Positions 8,751 through 16,868 of a stretch of 64,000 nt of DNA are shown here, piece by piece. Made by a program: the position numbers and the translations under genes. The notes below the pieces were generated by a model. That model searched no databases. It was not told where the DNA came from and saw only the letters and a list, made by a program, of their open reading frames with translations. Source of the DNA: Saprospira grandis. GTDB lineage: Bacteria; Bacteroidota; Bacteroidia; Chitinophagales; Saprospiraceae. Within the stretch, counting starts at the first letter, position 1. The number at the start of each line of letters is the position of its first letter. The stretch lies in contig NZ_CP110854.1 in the NCBI RefSeq assembly GCF_027594745.1, positions 1,902,501 to 1,966,500 of the forward strand. Direction: 5' to 3'.

Positions 8751-9072
8751 CCTACAGGCGGCGAAGCCGCCGCAAAGGAGCGAAGCGACTGGCCACAACA
8801 AGGCTGAAAGCCGCAGTTCGACGACCAACGGGAGTAACCGATGTGAAAGGATGGCCGTCAGGCCAGAGCAAGGCGGCGAAGCCGCCGCAAGGGAGCGAAG
8901 CGACTGGCCTAGCGATGTGAAAGGGTGGCCGTCAGGCCAGACCCAGCGGGCGCAGCCCGCGCAGGGCCGAGCAGACCTGCGAGCCCTGAAACGACAACAA
9001 GGCCGTTAGGCCGCAGTTCGACGACCGAAGGGAGTAACCGCCGCCACATTATATTCATCGGAGGCCCCAAAA
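8751..9072 (+). repeat. dispersed intergenic element, type 1, compound (copy C)
   Basis: Two partial units in tandem: palindrome GGCGGCgaaGCCGCC occurs twice, TGGCC-gtca-GGCCA twice, and the TTCGACGACC-GGGAGTAACC module twice. Helix 2 is GCGGGC-gca-GCCCGC. The closing pole GAGGCCCCAAAA stops 3 nt before the TAG of the next minus-strand gene. Confidence 0.8.
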
Positions 9073-9075
9073 CCT

Positions 9076-9999
9076 CTAGCCCTTCCAGCGGATCCACCAA
9101 GGGAGGCGGTTTTCGGTCCATTGATAGAAGGGCATATTTTCGGCCCCAAAGCCCTCATAAAAGCGGGCAATTCCGGGGATGCTAGAGCCCTCAAAGTCAA
9201 TGAACATGGGCTTATTGGCCTGGCCCTGAATAAAGAGGTCCATGAGGTAAGGCATAGCGCCCACCTCCTTGCCTGCGGGAGTGGTATAATTGAGCAAATT
9301 GATATATCTGGCGCCATTGAGCAGCCAAAAAACGGCTGCGCAGACCTCCTTTTGTTCATTGAGGCAGAGCATAAAGAAGCCTTGGCCACGGTGCAGGGCA
9401 TTGTAGATGATGCGGAGCGCAGCATGATAAGTAGCCTGTGGAAACTGCTCCCCTTTTCGGAGCATCTCCTGTTCTAATTGGGCCACAAAGTCCTCGGGTT
9501 TGATGGAGCTAGTGGCAAAAAGATTGGCTTTTTCGCCCTTTTTGATATTTCGCTTATGGTTGCTGCTATAATTCTCATAGAGTTTCTCATAAGGTTGATT
9601 GAGCGGCAGCAAATAATTGGGTCGTTCTTGGACCTTATAATCGGGCAGGCGTTGGATAGCGCTCATGCTATCATTAAAGGCCAGTTGGCTATGCTTAAAC
9701 TCTTTGGGAATAGCCTGAAGGAAGGCCTGGATGCGGGCCTCCGAGAACCCATTTACGGTAAACAGGCCCAGCTGTTGGCAGAGCGGCGGTTGATAAAGGC
9801 GTTTGATGCCAAAGAGTTTATCGTTCCAAGGCAGCGGAAAGACCGATTGGTAATCATCCTCCACCAGTCCCCACCAATTATCGGCTACATTATCGAGATA
9901 CCAGGCATAGCCATAAATGAGGCTATTGGGGGCATAGTGGACGCAGCCATTCCAGCGAGGCAGGTCAATTTCGTCGCGATGAAGCAGTCTAATATTCAT
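9076..9999 (-). CDS. FemAB/GNAT-like acyltransferase
   Basis: A 307-residue soluble protein resembling the BioF2-like/FemAB acyl-CoA N-acyltransferase group. An N-terminal half contains SLIYGYAWYLDNVADNWWG, a motif seen in Bacteroidota proteins of this group; the second half has the long basic linker NYSSNHKRNIKKGEKANL, which in FemAB proteins precedes the second GNAT fold. A late FIDFEGSSIPGIARFYEGFG segment matches the family's conserved C-terminal 'FEGS..P....F..FGA' pattern. Substrate is unknown; relatives modify cell-wall precursors or capsule sugars. It ends at a TAG touching repeat copy C. The upstream lipoprotein gene ends 27 bp before its start, so the two may be co-transcribed. Confidence 0.7.
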   Translation of the reverse strand: MNIRLLHRDEIDLPRWNGCVHYAPNSLIYGYAWYLDNVADNWWGLVEDDYQSVFPLPWNDKLFGIKRLYQPPLCQQLGLFTVNGFSEARIQAFLQAIPKEFKHSQLAFNDSMSAIQRLPDYKVQERPNYLLPLNQPYEKLYENYSSNHKRNIKKGEKANLFATSSIKPEDFVAQLEQEMLRKGEQFPQATYHAALRIIYNALHRGQGFFMLCLNEQKEVCAAVFWLLNGARYINLLNYTTPAGKEVGAMPYLMDLFIQGQANKPMFIDFEGSSIPGIARFYEGFGAENMPFYQWTENRLPWWIRWKG

Positions 10000-10026
10000 A
10001 ATTATAATCGAGAGCGGGGAAGAGAT

Positions 10027-10458
10027 TTAGAAATCGGGGGCTTGGGGCAGTTCGAGGACCACCTTCCAGCTATTATCTTCTTGGCGGAGCAATTGCATTT
10101 TGCTGCCCGACAGGGGTTTTCCGTCTTGGTCGCAACAAAAAGAGCAGAGCGCTTCTTGGCTAGAAAGCAATTCGCATTCGGCGGTTTTGATTCGTTTTTT
10201 ATTGGCGGCGGCCTCGGCCTTCATGGCCTTGCGTTCGCTTTCGGTCACGGCATTTAGGGTTTGCTCAAAAAAGACCAAGATTTCTTTAGATTCTGGAGTA
10301 GACAGCTGCTCGGCCTTCTCAAAATCGCCATCTAAAAAGGCGTGCATAAAATGCAGGGCCACCGATTCGGGTCGTTCTTTTTTGAGTTTTCCTGGCGGGC
10401 GATGGCAGGCCGTACTGAGCAGAAAAAGGCCCATAAAAAAGAGGAGATATAAACGCAT
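10027..10458 (-). CDS. small lipoprotein, DUF4878-like
   Basis: A 143-residue lipoprotein. The signal peptide MRLYLLFFMGLFLLSTAC ends in the lipobox LSTAC. The rest is a compact alpha+beta domain: ESVALHFMHAFLDGDFEKAEQL followed by a helical stretch and a C-terminal beta segment NSWKVVLELPQ. This layout (helix with 'F..A...GD...A', then strands ending in W.V) resembles the NTF2-like DUF4878 proteins of unknown function. Two Cys (CSFCCDQ) sit in the predicted sheet. ATG 10458 is chosen over one at 10476 because it gives the lipoprotein signal. It lies upstream of, and probably in one transcript with, the acyltransferase-like gene. Confidence 0.6.
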   Translation of the reverse strand: MRLYLLFFMGLFLLSTACHRPPGKLKKERPESVALHFMHAFLDGDFEKAEQLSTPESKEILVFFEQTLNAVTESERKAMKAEAAANKKRIKTAECELLSSQEALCSFCCDQDGKPLSGSKMQLLRQEDNSWKVVLELPQAPDF

Positions 10459-10473
10459 AGGATAAAAATTAAA

Positions 10474-10504
10474 CAAGCAAGCTCTGAGCCCAGAGCTTGC
10501 TTGC
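10474..10504 (-). terminator. terminator of the NlpC/P60 gene
   Basis: Stem CAAGCAAGCTCTG / CAGAGCTTGCTTG, T-rich on the minus-strand exit side. It overlaps the 5' region of the small lipoprotein gene. Confidence 0.7.
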
Positions 10505-10545
10505 AGGAGAACAGATTCGAAAATCGTTTTACTGATTTAGCTTGC

Positions 10546-11142
10546 TTATAGTACTCTGCGCAGGCCCATATAGACTTTCCGCCAGTAATTATTATTCATA
10601 GAAGCCTCCATCACGCCGCGGCTAGAAGAGGCGTGAATAAACTTCACTTCTCCATTGACATTAGAAGAAACTACCCCCACATGATTGATGCGGTTGGGCG
10701 TACCGGTAGCAAAAAAGATGAGGTCGCCAGCCTGAGCTTGGTCAAACTTTACGGCCTGTCCTGTACGGGCTTGATCTCTAGACACCCTAGGGATTTGGAC
10801 CCCAATGGTCTTAAAAACGGTCTGCGTCAGGCCCGAGCAATCCATACCACTAGCGGTAGTGCCGCCCGTGCGGTAAGGCGTGCCATAAAAACTTTGGGCC
10901 TTGGCAATCAGGGCATTTACCTTAACCTGCTTGCTCGCCGAGCTACCCATATAGGCAATATTATCGCCCGCAACGGGATTGCTGCCAAAGGGGCTGCTCA
11001 TACCCGAGTTATTGCTATTGCTACTTTCTGCCGCCTCTAAACTCTTCACGAAGGCGGCAAACTCTTTTCCGTACTTATTGAGATCTACAATGGCCTTTAC
11101 TCTTTGGCCTCTGCTATTATTGAGATATTGAATACCACGCAT
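10546..11142 (-). CDS. NlpC/P60 peptidase with antitoxin-like N-terminus
   Basis: A 198-residue protein whose C-terminal half is an NlpC/P60 cysteine peptidase: catalytic Cys in SGMDCSGLTQTVF, first His in INHVGVV, second polar/His in FIHASSSRG. This family cuts peptidoglycan stem peptides. Two things are unusual. There is no signal peptide. And the first ~38 residues (RGIQYLNNSRGQRVKAIVDL, then NKYGKEFAAFVKSLE) closely resemble the short Phd/YefM-like antitoxin-type proteins of Bacteroidota. A Ser/Asn-rich linker (residues ~40-60) joins the two parts. Its cellular location is therefore unclear: either cytoplasmic or exported by a non-Sec route. It has its own terminator; neighbours give no functional hint. 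Confidence 0.8.
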   Translation of the reverse strand: MRGIQYLNNSRGQRVKAIVDLNKYGKEFAAFVKSLEAAESSNSNNSGMSSPFGSNPVAGDNIAYMGSSASKQVKVNALIAKAQSFYGTPYRTGGTTASGMDCSGLTQTVFKTIGVQIPRVSRDQARTGQAVKFDQAQAGDLIFFATGTPNRINHVGVVSSNVNGEVKFIHASSSRGVMEASMNNNYWRKVYMGLRRVL

Positions 11143-11195
11143 AGAATTGGAGATTTATTTCCAGCAAGTTAATGCTTTTCTAGCAAAAGACTTCC

Positions 11196-11738
11196 TTAAA
11201 AGGCCAAGAAACGCTCTACCTGCTCTTCTAGCGCGTTTTGGCTAGCGGCTAAGAGTTGTCCAGACTCCTCTAACTGGGCCCCTATGCTAGATATAGGCAG
11301 CTGTTGGGGCATGACCGTAATTTGCAAGTAGTTCAATACGCCCGTCAGATGCTCCATGCCTCGCAGGTTCCCCGCTCGTCCCGCAGCTACGCCCACCAAA
11401 GCCGCCTTCTTGCCCCCCTGAAAACTTTCTTGGTAGGCATAAATCGAACAGGCATCCAAAAATAACTTCAGTACGCCCGGATAACTGCCGTTGTACTCCG
11501 GAGAAACAATAAATAACTTATTTGGCGCAATCAAATACTGCTCTTGTATGGTCCGCAAAGCCGAAGATTGCTGCTCAGGATCATACATATCTATATGCAA
11601 GATGTCATCGGGTAAATCTTCTAGGCTAAAAAAGCGTACTTCCTCTTCCGCTTTCTCTTTAAAATGAGCAAAAGCCGCCTCTGCGACAATTCTAGTTTTG
11701 CTGTTGGGGCGGTTGGTCCCCGAAATTACTACAATCAT
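11196..11738 (-). CDS. NADPH-dependent FMN reductase family protein
   Basis: A 180-residue flavodoxin-like oxidoreductase. The N-terminal strand and phosphate-binding loop (VVISGTNRPNSKTRIVAEAA) and the SPEYNGSYPGVLKLFLDA segment, which contacts the flavin ring, are classical for the NADPH-dependent FMN reductase/quinone reductase family. The GVAAGRAGNLRGMEHL segment is also conserved. It probably reduces FMN, quinones or azo-type compounds in the cytoplasm; the physiological substrate is not evident. It starts at ATG 11738 and ends 53 bp before the NlpC/P60 start. Confidence 0.85.
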   Translation of the reverse strand: MIVVISGTNRPNSKTRIVAEAAFAHFKEKAEEEVRFFSLEDLPDDILHIDMYDPEQQSSALRTIQEQYLIAPNKLFIVSPEYNGSYPGVLKLFLDACSIYAYQESFQGGKKAALVGVAAGRAGNLRGMEHLTGVLNYLQITVMPQQLPISSIGAQLEESGQLLAASQNALEEQVERFLAF

Positions 11739-11930
11739 TTATTATGTATATAAGGAGAAGCCCAATCCCTGAACTTCTTTCTAGTAAGCTAATTGCAAAG
11801 GGAACAATGCCCAATAGCCAAAGTTCTAAAAAAAACTAGGGAAAAATAGGGAAAAGCTTAAATTAGCTCTATACCCAAGCCCTAAACCCAGTTCATTTAT
11901 TCCTTTTACCTCAGAAATTTTTCTTGCCTT

Positions 11931-12629
11931 ATGAAAATTACCTACTACGGTCACTCTGCTTTTATGGTAGAATTAGGCGGCAAAAAACTCCTTTTTGACC
12001 CCTTTATTACGCCCAACCCCCTAGCCCAAGAAGCTAGCATTTCTGCAGATGACCTTAATCCCGACTATATTTTACTTTCGCATGGACATGCCGATCATGT
12101 TAGCGATGCCGTGAGTATTGCCCAACGCACTGGCGCAAAGGTGGTCGCTATTTATGAGGTGGCCGAATGGCTGCAAAAACAAGGGATCGAAAATACACAC
12201 CCCATGAATATCGGGGGCAAATGGAATTTTGGCGAGTTTACTGTCCATTGCACCACCGCCGTTCACTCTTCTGCCCTACCCGATGGCAGCTATGGCGGCA
12301 ACCCCATGGGCTTTGTCATCAGCTCTAATGATGGTACTTTCTACTTTGCCGGAGATACCGCCCTCACTATGGATATGAAGCTGATTCCTATGCTCTATCC
12401 CAAACTCGATTTTGCCCTGCTCCCTATCGGCGACAATTTTACGATGAGCTATGAACATGCCATCATTGCCTCCGATTTTATTGAGTGTAACACGATTGTC
12501 GGCATCCATTTCGACACTTTCGGCTTTATTACTATCGATCATAAAGAAGCAAAAGCCGCCTTTGAAGCTAAAGGCAAAAACCTCTTTATCCCTAAAGCAG
12601 GAATGAGCTTTTCTATCCAAAAAGGATAA
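11931..12629 (+). CDS. UPF0173 metal-dependent hydrolase (MBL fold)
   Basis: A 232-residue metallo-beta-lactamase-fold protein of the UPF0173/YtkL group. The metal site is clear: ITYYGHSAFMVE at the start, LSHGHADHVSD around residue 50, TTAVHSSALPDG, and FAGDTALTMDMKLI with the bridging Asp. GIHFDTFGFI contributes the last His. Length agrees with the family (about 225-235). The family is predicted to hydrolyse a phosphodiester or ester substrate; the true substrate is unknown. ATG 11931 is the only start that includes the first beta strand. It converges on a 960-bp non-coding repeat region. Confidence 0.9.
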   Translation: MKITYYGHSAFMVELGGKKLLFDPFITPNPLAQEASISADDLNPDYILLSHGHADHVSDAVSIAQRTGAKVVAIYEVAEWLQKQGIENTHPMNIGGKWNFGEFTVHCTTAVHSSALPDGSYGGNPMGFVISSNDGTFYFAGDTALTMDMKLIPMLYPKLDFALLPIGDNFTMSYEHAIIASDFIECNTIVGIHFDTFGFITIDHKEAKAAFEAKGKNLFIPKAGMSFSIQKG

Positions 12630-12635
12630 GGATTT

Positions 12636-12850
12636 GGGGCCTCCGCTGAATATAATGTGGCGGCGGTTACTCCCTTCGGTCGTCGAACTGGCGTCCCTAT
12701 AGGGACTGGTTGTCGCAGCTCGCTGTTTTTTTGGGGCCTCCGCAGCAAAGCTGCGGCGCTACGTTCCGCAGCTCGCTGTTCGCTCGGCCCTTCAGCCCTT
12801 CGGGCTTCGGTCTGGCCTAACGGCCACTGCTGCACATCGCTAGGCCGCTC
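12636..12850 (-). repeat. dispersed intergenic element, type 1, double (copy D)
   Basis: Two poles (12636 and about 12731) both read GGGGCCTCCGC on the plus strand, so a second partial unit is joined head-to-tail. Minus-strand reading shows GGCCTAGCGATGTGCAGCAG, TGGCC/GGCCA, helix AAGCCC-gaa-GGGCT, GGGCCGAGC and GCAGC-ttt-GCTGC. The first pole begins 7 nt after the stop of the hydrolase gene. Confidence 0.8.
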
Positions 12851-12889
12851 ATCTGTCTTTTTCCTTTTAGCTTTTTTCTTTGGTGGCTG

Positions 12890-13073
12890 GGGAGTTTTGG
12901 GCCATGGGCTGAAGCCCATGGTTGCGGGTCTATGCAAACTGGCGGGCTAAAGCCCTTGTTTGCTATAAATGATATGGGCCGATGGTTTTAACCATCGGCT
13001 CATTTTTATTGCGCCTAGTATGGCCTCTTTTGTTGCTGTAGGTTTCAACCTACAGGTATATATCTCGATCCTA
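12890..13073. repeat. GGTT/AACC palindrome cluster 1
   Basis: Linked palindromes: CCATGGGCT-ga-AGCCCATGG, GGGCT-aa-AGCCC, GCCGATGGTT-tt-AACCATCGGC and TGTAGGTT-tc-AACCTACA. The same series, with the same spacers, occurs at 41690-41806 and in inverse at 51580-51724. Confidence 0.7.
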
Positions 13074-13114
13074 CAGGCCCCCTTATACCTTACAACATAT
13101 TCCATTTAGAGGAA

Positions 13115-13177
13115 GCTATTCGCAATTTGTGAAACGGCTATTGTAAAGCAGGGGATGCTATTCGCAATTTGTGAAAC
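13115..13177. repeat. 21-bp direct repeat pair
   Basis: GCTATTCGCAATTTGTGAAAC occurs at 13115-13135 and again at 13157-13177, a period of 42 bp. No reading frame or known element explains it; only two copies, so it is not a CRISPR. Confidence 0.5.
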
Positions 13178-13220
13178 CGTAGATCAAGACTTTGATAGGC
13201 TATTCCAAAAACTCGTCCTA

Positions 13221-13354
13221 CAGGCCCGAAGGGCCGCAGGCCTAGGGGCCTGAAAGGGTGGCCGAAGGCCAGACCGAAGCCCGAAGGGCTGAAGGGCCGA
13301 GCAGACCTGCGAGCCCTGCAAGGGCCCGGCCGCCGAAGGCGGCAGGCCCCAAAA
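13221..13354 (+). repeat. dispersed intergenic element, type 1b (copy E)
   Basis: Nearly identical to copies L (35375) and N (41811): distal cap GGCCCGAAGGGCC, GCAGGCCTAGGGGCCTG, TGGCC-gaa-GGCCA, helix AGCCC-gaa-GGGCT, GGGCCGAGCAGACC, CCGCC-gaa-GGCGG and pole GGCAGGCCCCAAAA. The pole faces the 3' end of the TonB receptor gene. Confidence 0.8.
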
Positions 13355-13366
13355 CAACCTTCCTAA

Positions 13367-13495
13367 GGGACTGTTCAGGATTTTGTGTATCAGAATAAAA
13401 TTTGGGCCTTTAGCTGCTTAGGATTTGGCCAATAGTCGCCTAGGGACAAGCCCCTAGGCAGCAAAAAGGAGAAACACAAAATTTTAAACAGTCTC
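13367..13495. mobile_element. 129-bp TIR-bounded mini-element
   Basis: The ends are 22-bp terminal inverted repeats, GGGACTGTTCAGGATTTTGT against GAGACTGTTTAAAATTTTGT (18 of 22 matching over the full length). The sequence begins like insertion-sequence ends of the IS256 type. The 85-bp interior codes for nothing and contains CCTAGGGAC...CCCCTAGG. A 17-bp piece of the same end recurs alone at 53424-53440. Confidence 0.55.
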
Positions 13496-13528
13496 TATTT
13501 CACAGAGCTCTATTCCCTTGACTAAAAA

Positions 13529-13562
13529 AGCCCAAGCATTTTAATAATGCTTGGGCTAATAC
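13529..13562 (-). terminator. terminator of the TonB receptor gene
   Basis: AGCCCAAGCATT / AATGCTTGGGCT stem with a T-run on the minus strand, 36 nt after the stop. Confidence 0.85.
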
Positions 13563-13592
13563 TATATAGGATAAGCCAAACTAGAAACAGCC

Positions 13593-16505
13593 CTATTCGG
13601 CAGCTCGATTAAATCGATAATTGACGCCCAAAGAAAAGCTTCGGCCCAAATCATAGCGCTGAATAAAGTATTCTTTGCCTTTATAGTCCAAAGATTCCCG
13701 ATAGCGGCTACCCAAAAGATTGTTTGCCCGCAAGCTCAGACGGAAGCCCTTGCCCAGCTCTTGCGCTAGATTAAAGCCCAAAAGGGGAACGGGCTGCTCA
13801 TACACATTGGGGGTACCTCCACGAACAATCAAAGAAATGCGGGGACCAATAACATTAAAAACGAGATTGGCCGTTGTTCCATAATCATTTTTATAGGCCA
13901 AAAGGAAGTTGGCCGAATAAGGCGATTGACCAAACATGGGGCGACTATCCTTAGCATCGGCTACGGTAGCCCGAATCTCCGCTAACTCTAAAGGATCAAT
14001 TTTAGTGGCCGAGTAGATATAAGCAAAATTGGCCGCCAAGCTAAAGTCCTTGAGCGGAGCAGCAATAAAGCCTAAGTTTTTGCGCAGCTCTAGCTCCAAA
14101 CCTAGAATTTGGGCCTCTTCTACATTACGGAAAGTAATCTCTGAGTTGGGGGCAGTAGGATTAAAGGTGCGCTCAATAGGATTATAAAACTGCTTAAAAA
14201 AGCCTGTAAGCGAAATCAATTCGGCAAAGCTGGGGTAAAACTCATAGCGCAGATCAATATTATCGGCTAGGCTGCGCTGCAAGTTAGGGTTACCCGCCAA
14301 GAGATAGCCCCCATCTACATCAAAATTGGTGTAGGGCGCCAACTCCCTAAAACTAGGTCGGGCCAAGGTTCTAGAATAGGCAAAGCGCAACTTCATTTTA
14401 TCATTCAACTCATAATTTAGGCTAAGGGCCGGCAAGAGGTCCAAATTTTTGAGCAAAGGAGAAGATTGGTCCAAATGCAAAGAGTCAATAGCTTGTAAAG
14501 CGGGATCTAGAGAAAGCATGCTCAGGCTAGTTTGCTCCATTCTTAGGCCCGTGATCAAGCGCAACTTTTTCGTCAGGGGCAATTCGCTCATCAGGTAGAG
14601 GCCAAAAACATCTTGTTGGGCATCATAGCTATTTTGTAGATCAATATCAGAATCGGCATAAAGGCCTTGGCCATTATTGGCCCATTGGTTTTCGCCTGCA
14701 TCGTATTGGACCAATTGGTCCTCGGCAAAATAATCTGTCAAATTGCCATTAAAGGGCACAATCCCCGATTGCTGAAAGACAATGCGGTTTTCTCTAAAGA
14801 CTCTAGCTTTTCTATTATAGCTAGCGCCGGCCATCAGCTTAGCCGAAAGGCCATTCCATTGTTTGTAGGGCAAGCTCAAATCAACTCGGTTGGACCAAGT
14901 GTTTTCATTCATTTCTCGATAAAAGCGGCTGGGGCTATTATCACTACTCAACTTCAGAAAATAGCGATCTTGATCGGGGCGGTAGCGATAAGTAAAATAG
15001 CGCAGGTCGGGTTCATCTTGGGCAGAAAGCGAATAAGCGCTTTGCCATTTGATCTCTAGGTTTTTCCATTTGGGGATAAAATGTTTTCCGCCCAATTGGT
15101 AGCTGCTCAGGCTGCGCTCTAAAAACCGCCATGACTGGCTAATAAAAACATCATCGGGATCATCTCTAAATTTGGTCCCTTCGGCATAGCGGGCGGTAGA
15201 AGTTGCGCTTTGGTTGCGCAAAACGGTTAGGCGAAGCTGATTATTTTTATTCAGTTTGTAGCTAGCGCCTAGCATGGCTCCCCAAAGGGTTTCATCTCGG
15301 CCCAGCTGCTCCTCCAATTGAAGCTGAGAAGTAAGGCGGTTGGTGCTTTGGCTATTGCCGCCCAATTCATAAATTCCATAATTTCCATTGGTATAGCCGC
15401 TAGCCTGTTGGCTATAACTGAGCGAGGCAATAAAGCCTAGGGGTTTGCCAAACAACTTTCTTTGATTGCCGATAGAAAAAGACGCTCGGCTATTGAGGAA
15501 GCGGCTACGGCCCGACTGCTCCCAATTATTGGCAAAGCTGCGGCTAGCGGCAGCGATCTGCTGCGCATCTGCTGCATTAAAACTGGCGGAGCTGTTGGGC
15601 TCAAACTCGGGCAATTGGCCCTCCTCGATATTGGGAATAGTAGAAGGTAATTGGCGAAGGCCATCATCAAAGCCGAGCGGGTCTGTGCTACTTCCCGCAT
15701 AGCTATTCAAATTGGGATTGAAGCTAGCGATTGTATGATAAGAAGTAGACAAACTGGCGTTGATACTAAAGCGTTCTGGAAAATCCTTGGTCTCAATATC
15801 AATATAGCCTCCAGTAAAATCGCCATAGAGATTAGGGCTAAAGGATTTATAGACTAGAATATTATCAATGAGGTTAGCGGGAAAAAGGTCCATTTGGACC
15901 GAATTGCGGTTAGGGTCTAGGCTAGGGATTTCGGCCCCATTGAGTGTCGTTTTGCTATAGCGATCGCTTAGTCCACGCACATAAACATACTTGCCTCCTT
16001 CTACCGTAACCCCTGTAATGCGGCGCATAGCGGCGGCGGCATCATTATCTCCAGTTTTCTTAATTTCTGCGGCCGAGACCCCATCCAAAACCTGAGACGA
16101 CTGTCTTTTGATGGTCAGCAAAGCATTAGCTGTATTTCGGATTTGCTTGGCCTCGATGACCACTTCATCTTGGGCCAAGGCTTCTTCTTGCAGAGTGAAA
16201 TCTAATTGGAAACTTTGGCCTTCGGCTAAGCTAATATTTTCTACGGTTTGCGTGCTAAAGCCCAAATAAGAGCATTGCAACTTATAGCTGCCTGCGGGCA
16301 AATTAGGCAGGCGGTACTCCCCTTCAAAATTAGTGATTACACCAATATTGAGCTCGGGTAGAAAGACCGTGGCCCCAATCACGGGATAGGCAGAGCTGGC
16401 CTCTAGGACCTTGCCGCTAATGCTGGCCATAGCGGCTTTTTCTTGTGCCTGACTGAGGCTCAGGCTAATAAAAAGCAGAAAAATAAGTAGTGAAAATTGT
16501 TTCAT
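13593..16505 (-). CDS. TonB-dependent receptor with CarboxypepD_reg-like domain
   Basis: A 970-residue outer-membrane receptor. Signal peptide MKQFSLLIFLLFISLSLSQA; then a carboxypeptidase-regulatory-like beta domain (ISGKVLEASSAYPVIGATVF ... GEYRLPNLPAGSYKL, residues ~25-110); then the plug (LDGVSAAEIKKTGDNDAAAA, VYVRGLSDRYSKTTLNGAEI) and a long beta-barrel ending in the aromatic YRFNRAAE region. ATG 16505 is chosen; the longer frame upstream only reads repeat copy F. This receptor subtype (VRGLSDRY, TLNG...PS.DP) is common in Bacteroidota and usually pairs with a surface lipoprotein, here the gene at 16869-18446. The imported substrate is not evident from sequence. Transport needs TonB/ExbBD, encoded elsewhere. 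Confidence 0.9.
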   Translation of the reverse strand: MKQFSLLIFLLFISLSLSQAQEKAAMASISGKVLEASSAYPVIGATVFLPELNIGVITNFEGEYRLPNLPAGSYKLQCSYLGFSTQTVENISLAEGQSFQLDFTLQEEALAQDEVVIEAKQIRNTANALLTIKRQSSQVLDGVSAAEIKKTGDNDAAAAMRRITGVTVEGGKYVYVRGLSDRYSKTTLNGAEIPSLDPNRNSVQMDLFPANLIDNILVYKSFSPNLYGDFTGGYIDIETKDFPERFSINASLSTSYHTIASFNPNLNSYAGSSTDPLGFDDGLRQLPSTIPNIEEGQLPEFEPNSSASFNAADAQQIAAASRSFANNWEQSGRSRFLNSRASFSIGNQRKLFGKPLGFIASLSYSQQASGYTNGNYGIYELGGNSQSTNRLTSQLQLEEQLGRDETLWGAMLGASYKLNKNNQLRLTVLRNQSATSTARYAEGTKFRDDPDDVFISQSWRFLERSLSSYQLGGKHFIPKWKNLEIKWQSAYSLSAQDEPDLRYFTYRYRPDQDRYFLKLSSDNSPSRFYREMNENTWSNRVDLSLPYKQWNGLSAKLMAGASYNRKARVFRENRIVFQQSGIVPFNGNLTDYFAEDQLVQYDAGENQWANNGQGLYADSDIDLQNSYDAQQDVFGLYLMSELPLTKKLRLITGLRMEQTSLSMLSLDPALQAIDSLHLDQSSPLLKNLDLLPALSLNYELNDKMKLRFAYSRTLARPSFRELAPYTNFDVDGGYLLAGNPNLQRSLADNIDLRYEFYPSFAELISLTGFFKQFYNPIERTFNPTAPNSEITFRNVEEAQILGLELELRKNLGFIAAPLKDFSLAANFAYIYSATKIDPLELAEIRATVADAKDSRPMFGQSPYSANFLLAYKNDYGTTANLVFNVIGPRISLIVRGGTPNVYEQPVPLLGFNLAQELGKGFRLSLRANNLLGSRYRESLDYKGKEYFIQRYDLGRSFSLGVNYRFNRAAE

Positions 16506-16578
16506 AATCCATACATATTGAAGAAAGCGGAAAGGATATCTTGCGGTGGGCAGGGCGCAAAGCGCAGAGCTTCCATTT

Positions 16579-16815
16579 GGCCTAGCGATGTGCAGCAGTG
16601 GCCCGCAGAGCCAGACCGAAGCGCTGCAGGCGCTGACAACAAGGCTGAAAGCCGCAGTTCGATGACCGAAGGGAATAACGGCCGAGCGACCCGACCAACG
16701 GGAGCCGACGCAGCGAAGCAAGTAATAGCGAGCTGCGAAACGACAACAAGGCCGTTAGGCCGCAGTTCGACGACCGAAGGGAGTAACCGCCTGCCGCAGG
16801 CAGGAGGCCCCAAAA
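16579..16815 (+). repeat. dispersed intergenic element, type 1 (copy F)
   Basis: GGCCTAGCGATGTGCAGCAG, CAGACC, helix AGCGC-tgcag-GCGCT, two TTCGA-GACCGAAGGGA modules, a partial GAGCTGCGAAACG block and a closing GCCTGCC-gca-GGCAGG helix with pole GAGGCCCCAAAA. It fills the gap between the lipoprotein and receptor genes. Confidence 0.75.
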
Positions 16816-16823
16816 CATCATAA

Positions 16824-16853
16824 AAAAAGCCCAGCGCCTAAAAGACGCTGAGC
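16824..16853 (-). terminator. terminator of the surface lipoprotein gene
   Basis: Stem GCTCAGCG / CGCTGGGC (with one G-T pair) and seven T on the minus strand, 16 nt after the stop. Confidence 0.7.
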
Positions 16854-16868
16854 CTATACAAAACTGAC

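Noticed and set aside
9121..10257. Long plus-strand frames opposite the acyltransferase-like gene
   Set aside because: They are antisense shadows of a gene with clear family motifs on the minus strand.
13115..13177. Two-copy direct repeat as an attachment site
   Set aside because: No integrase or prophage genes and only 42 bp between the copies.
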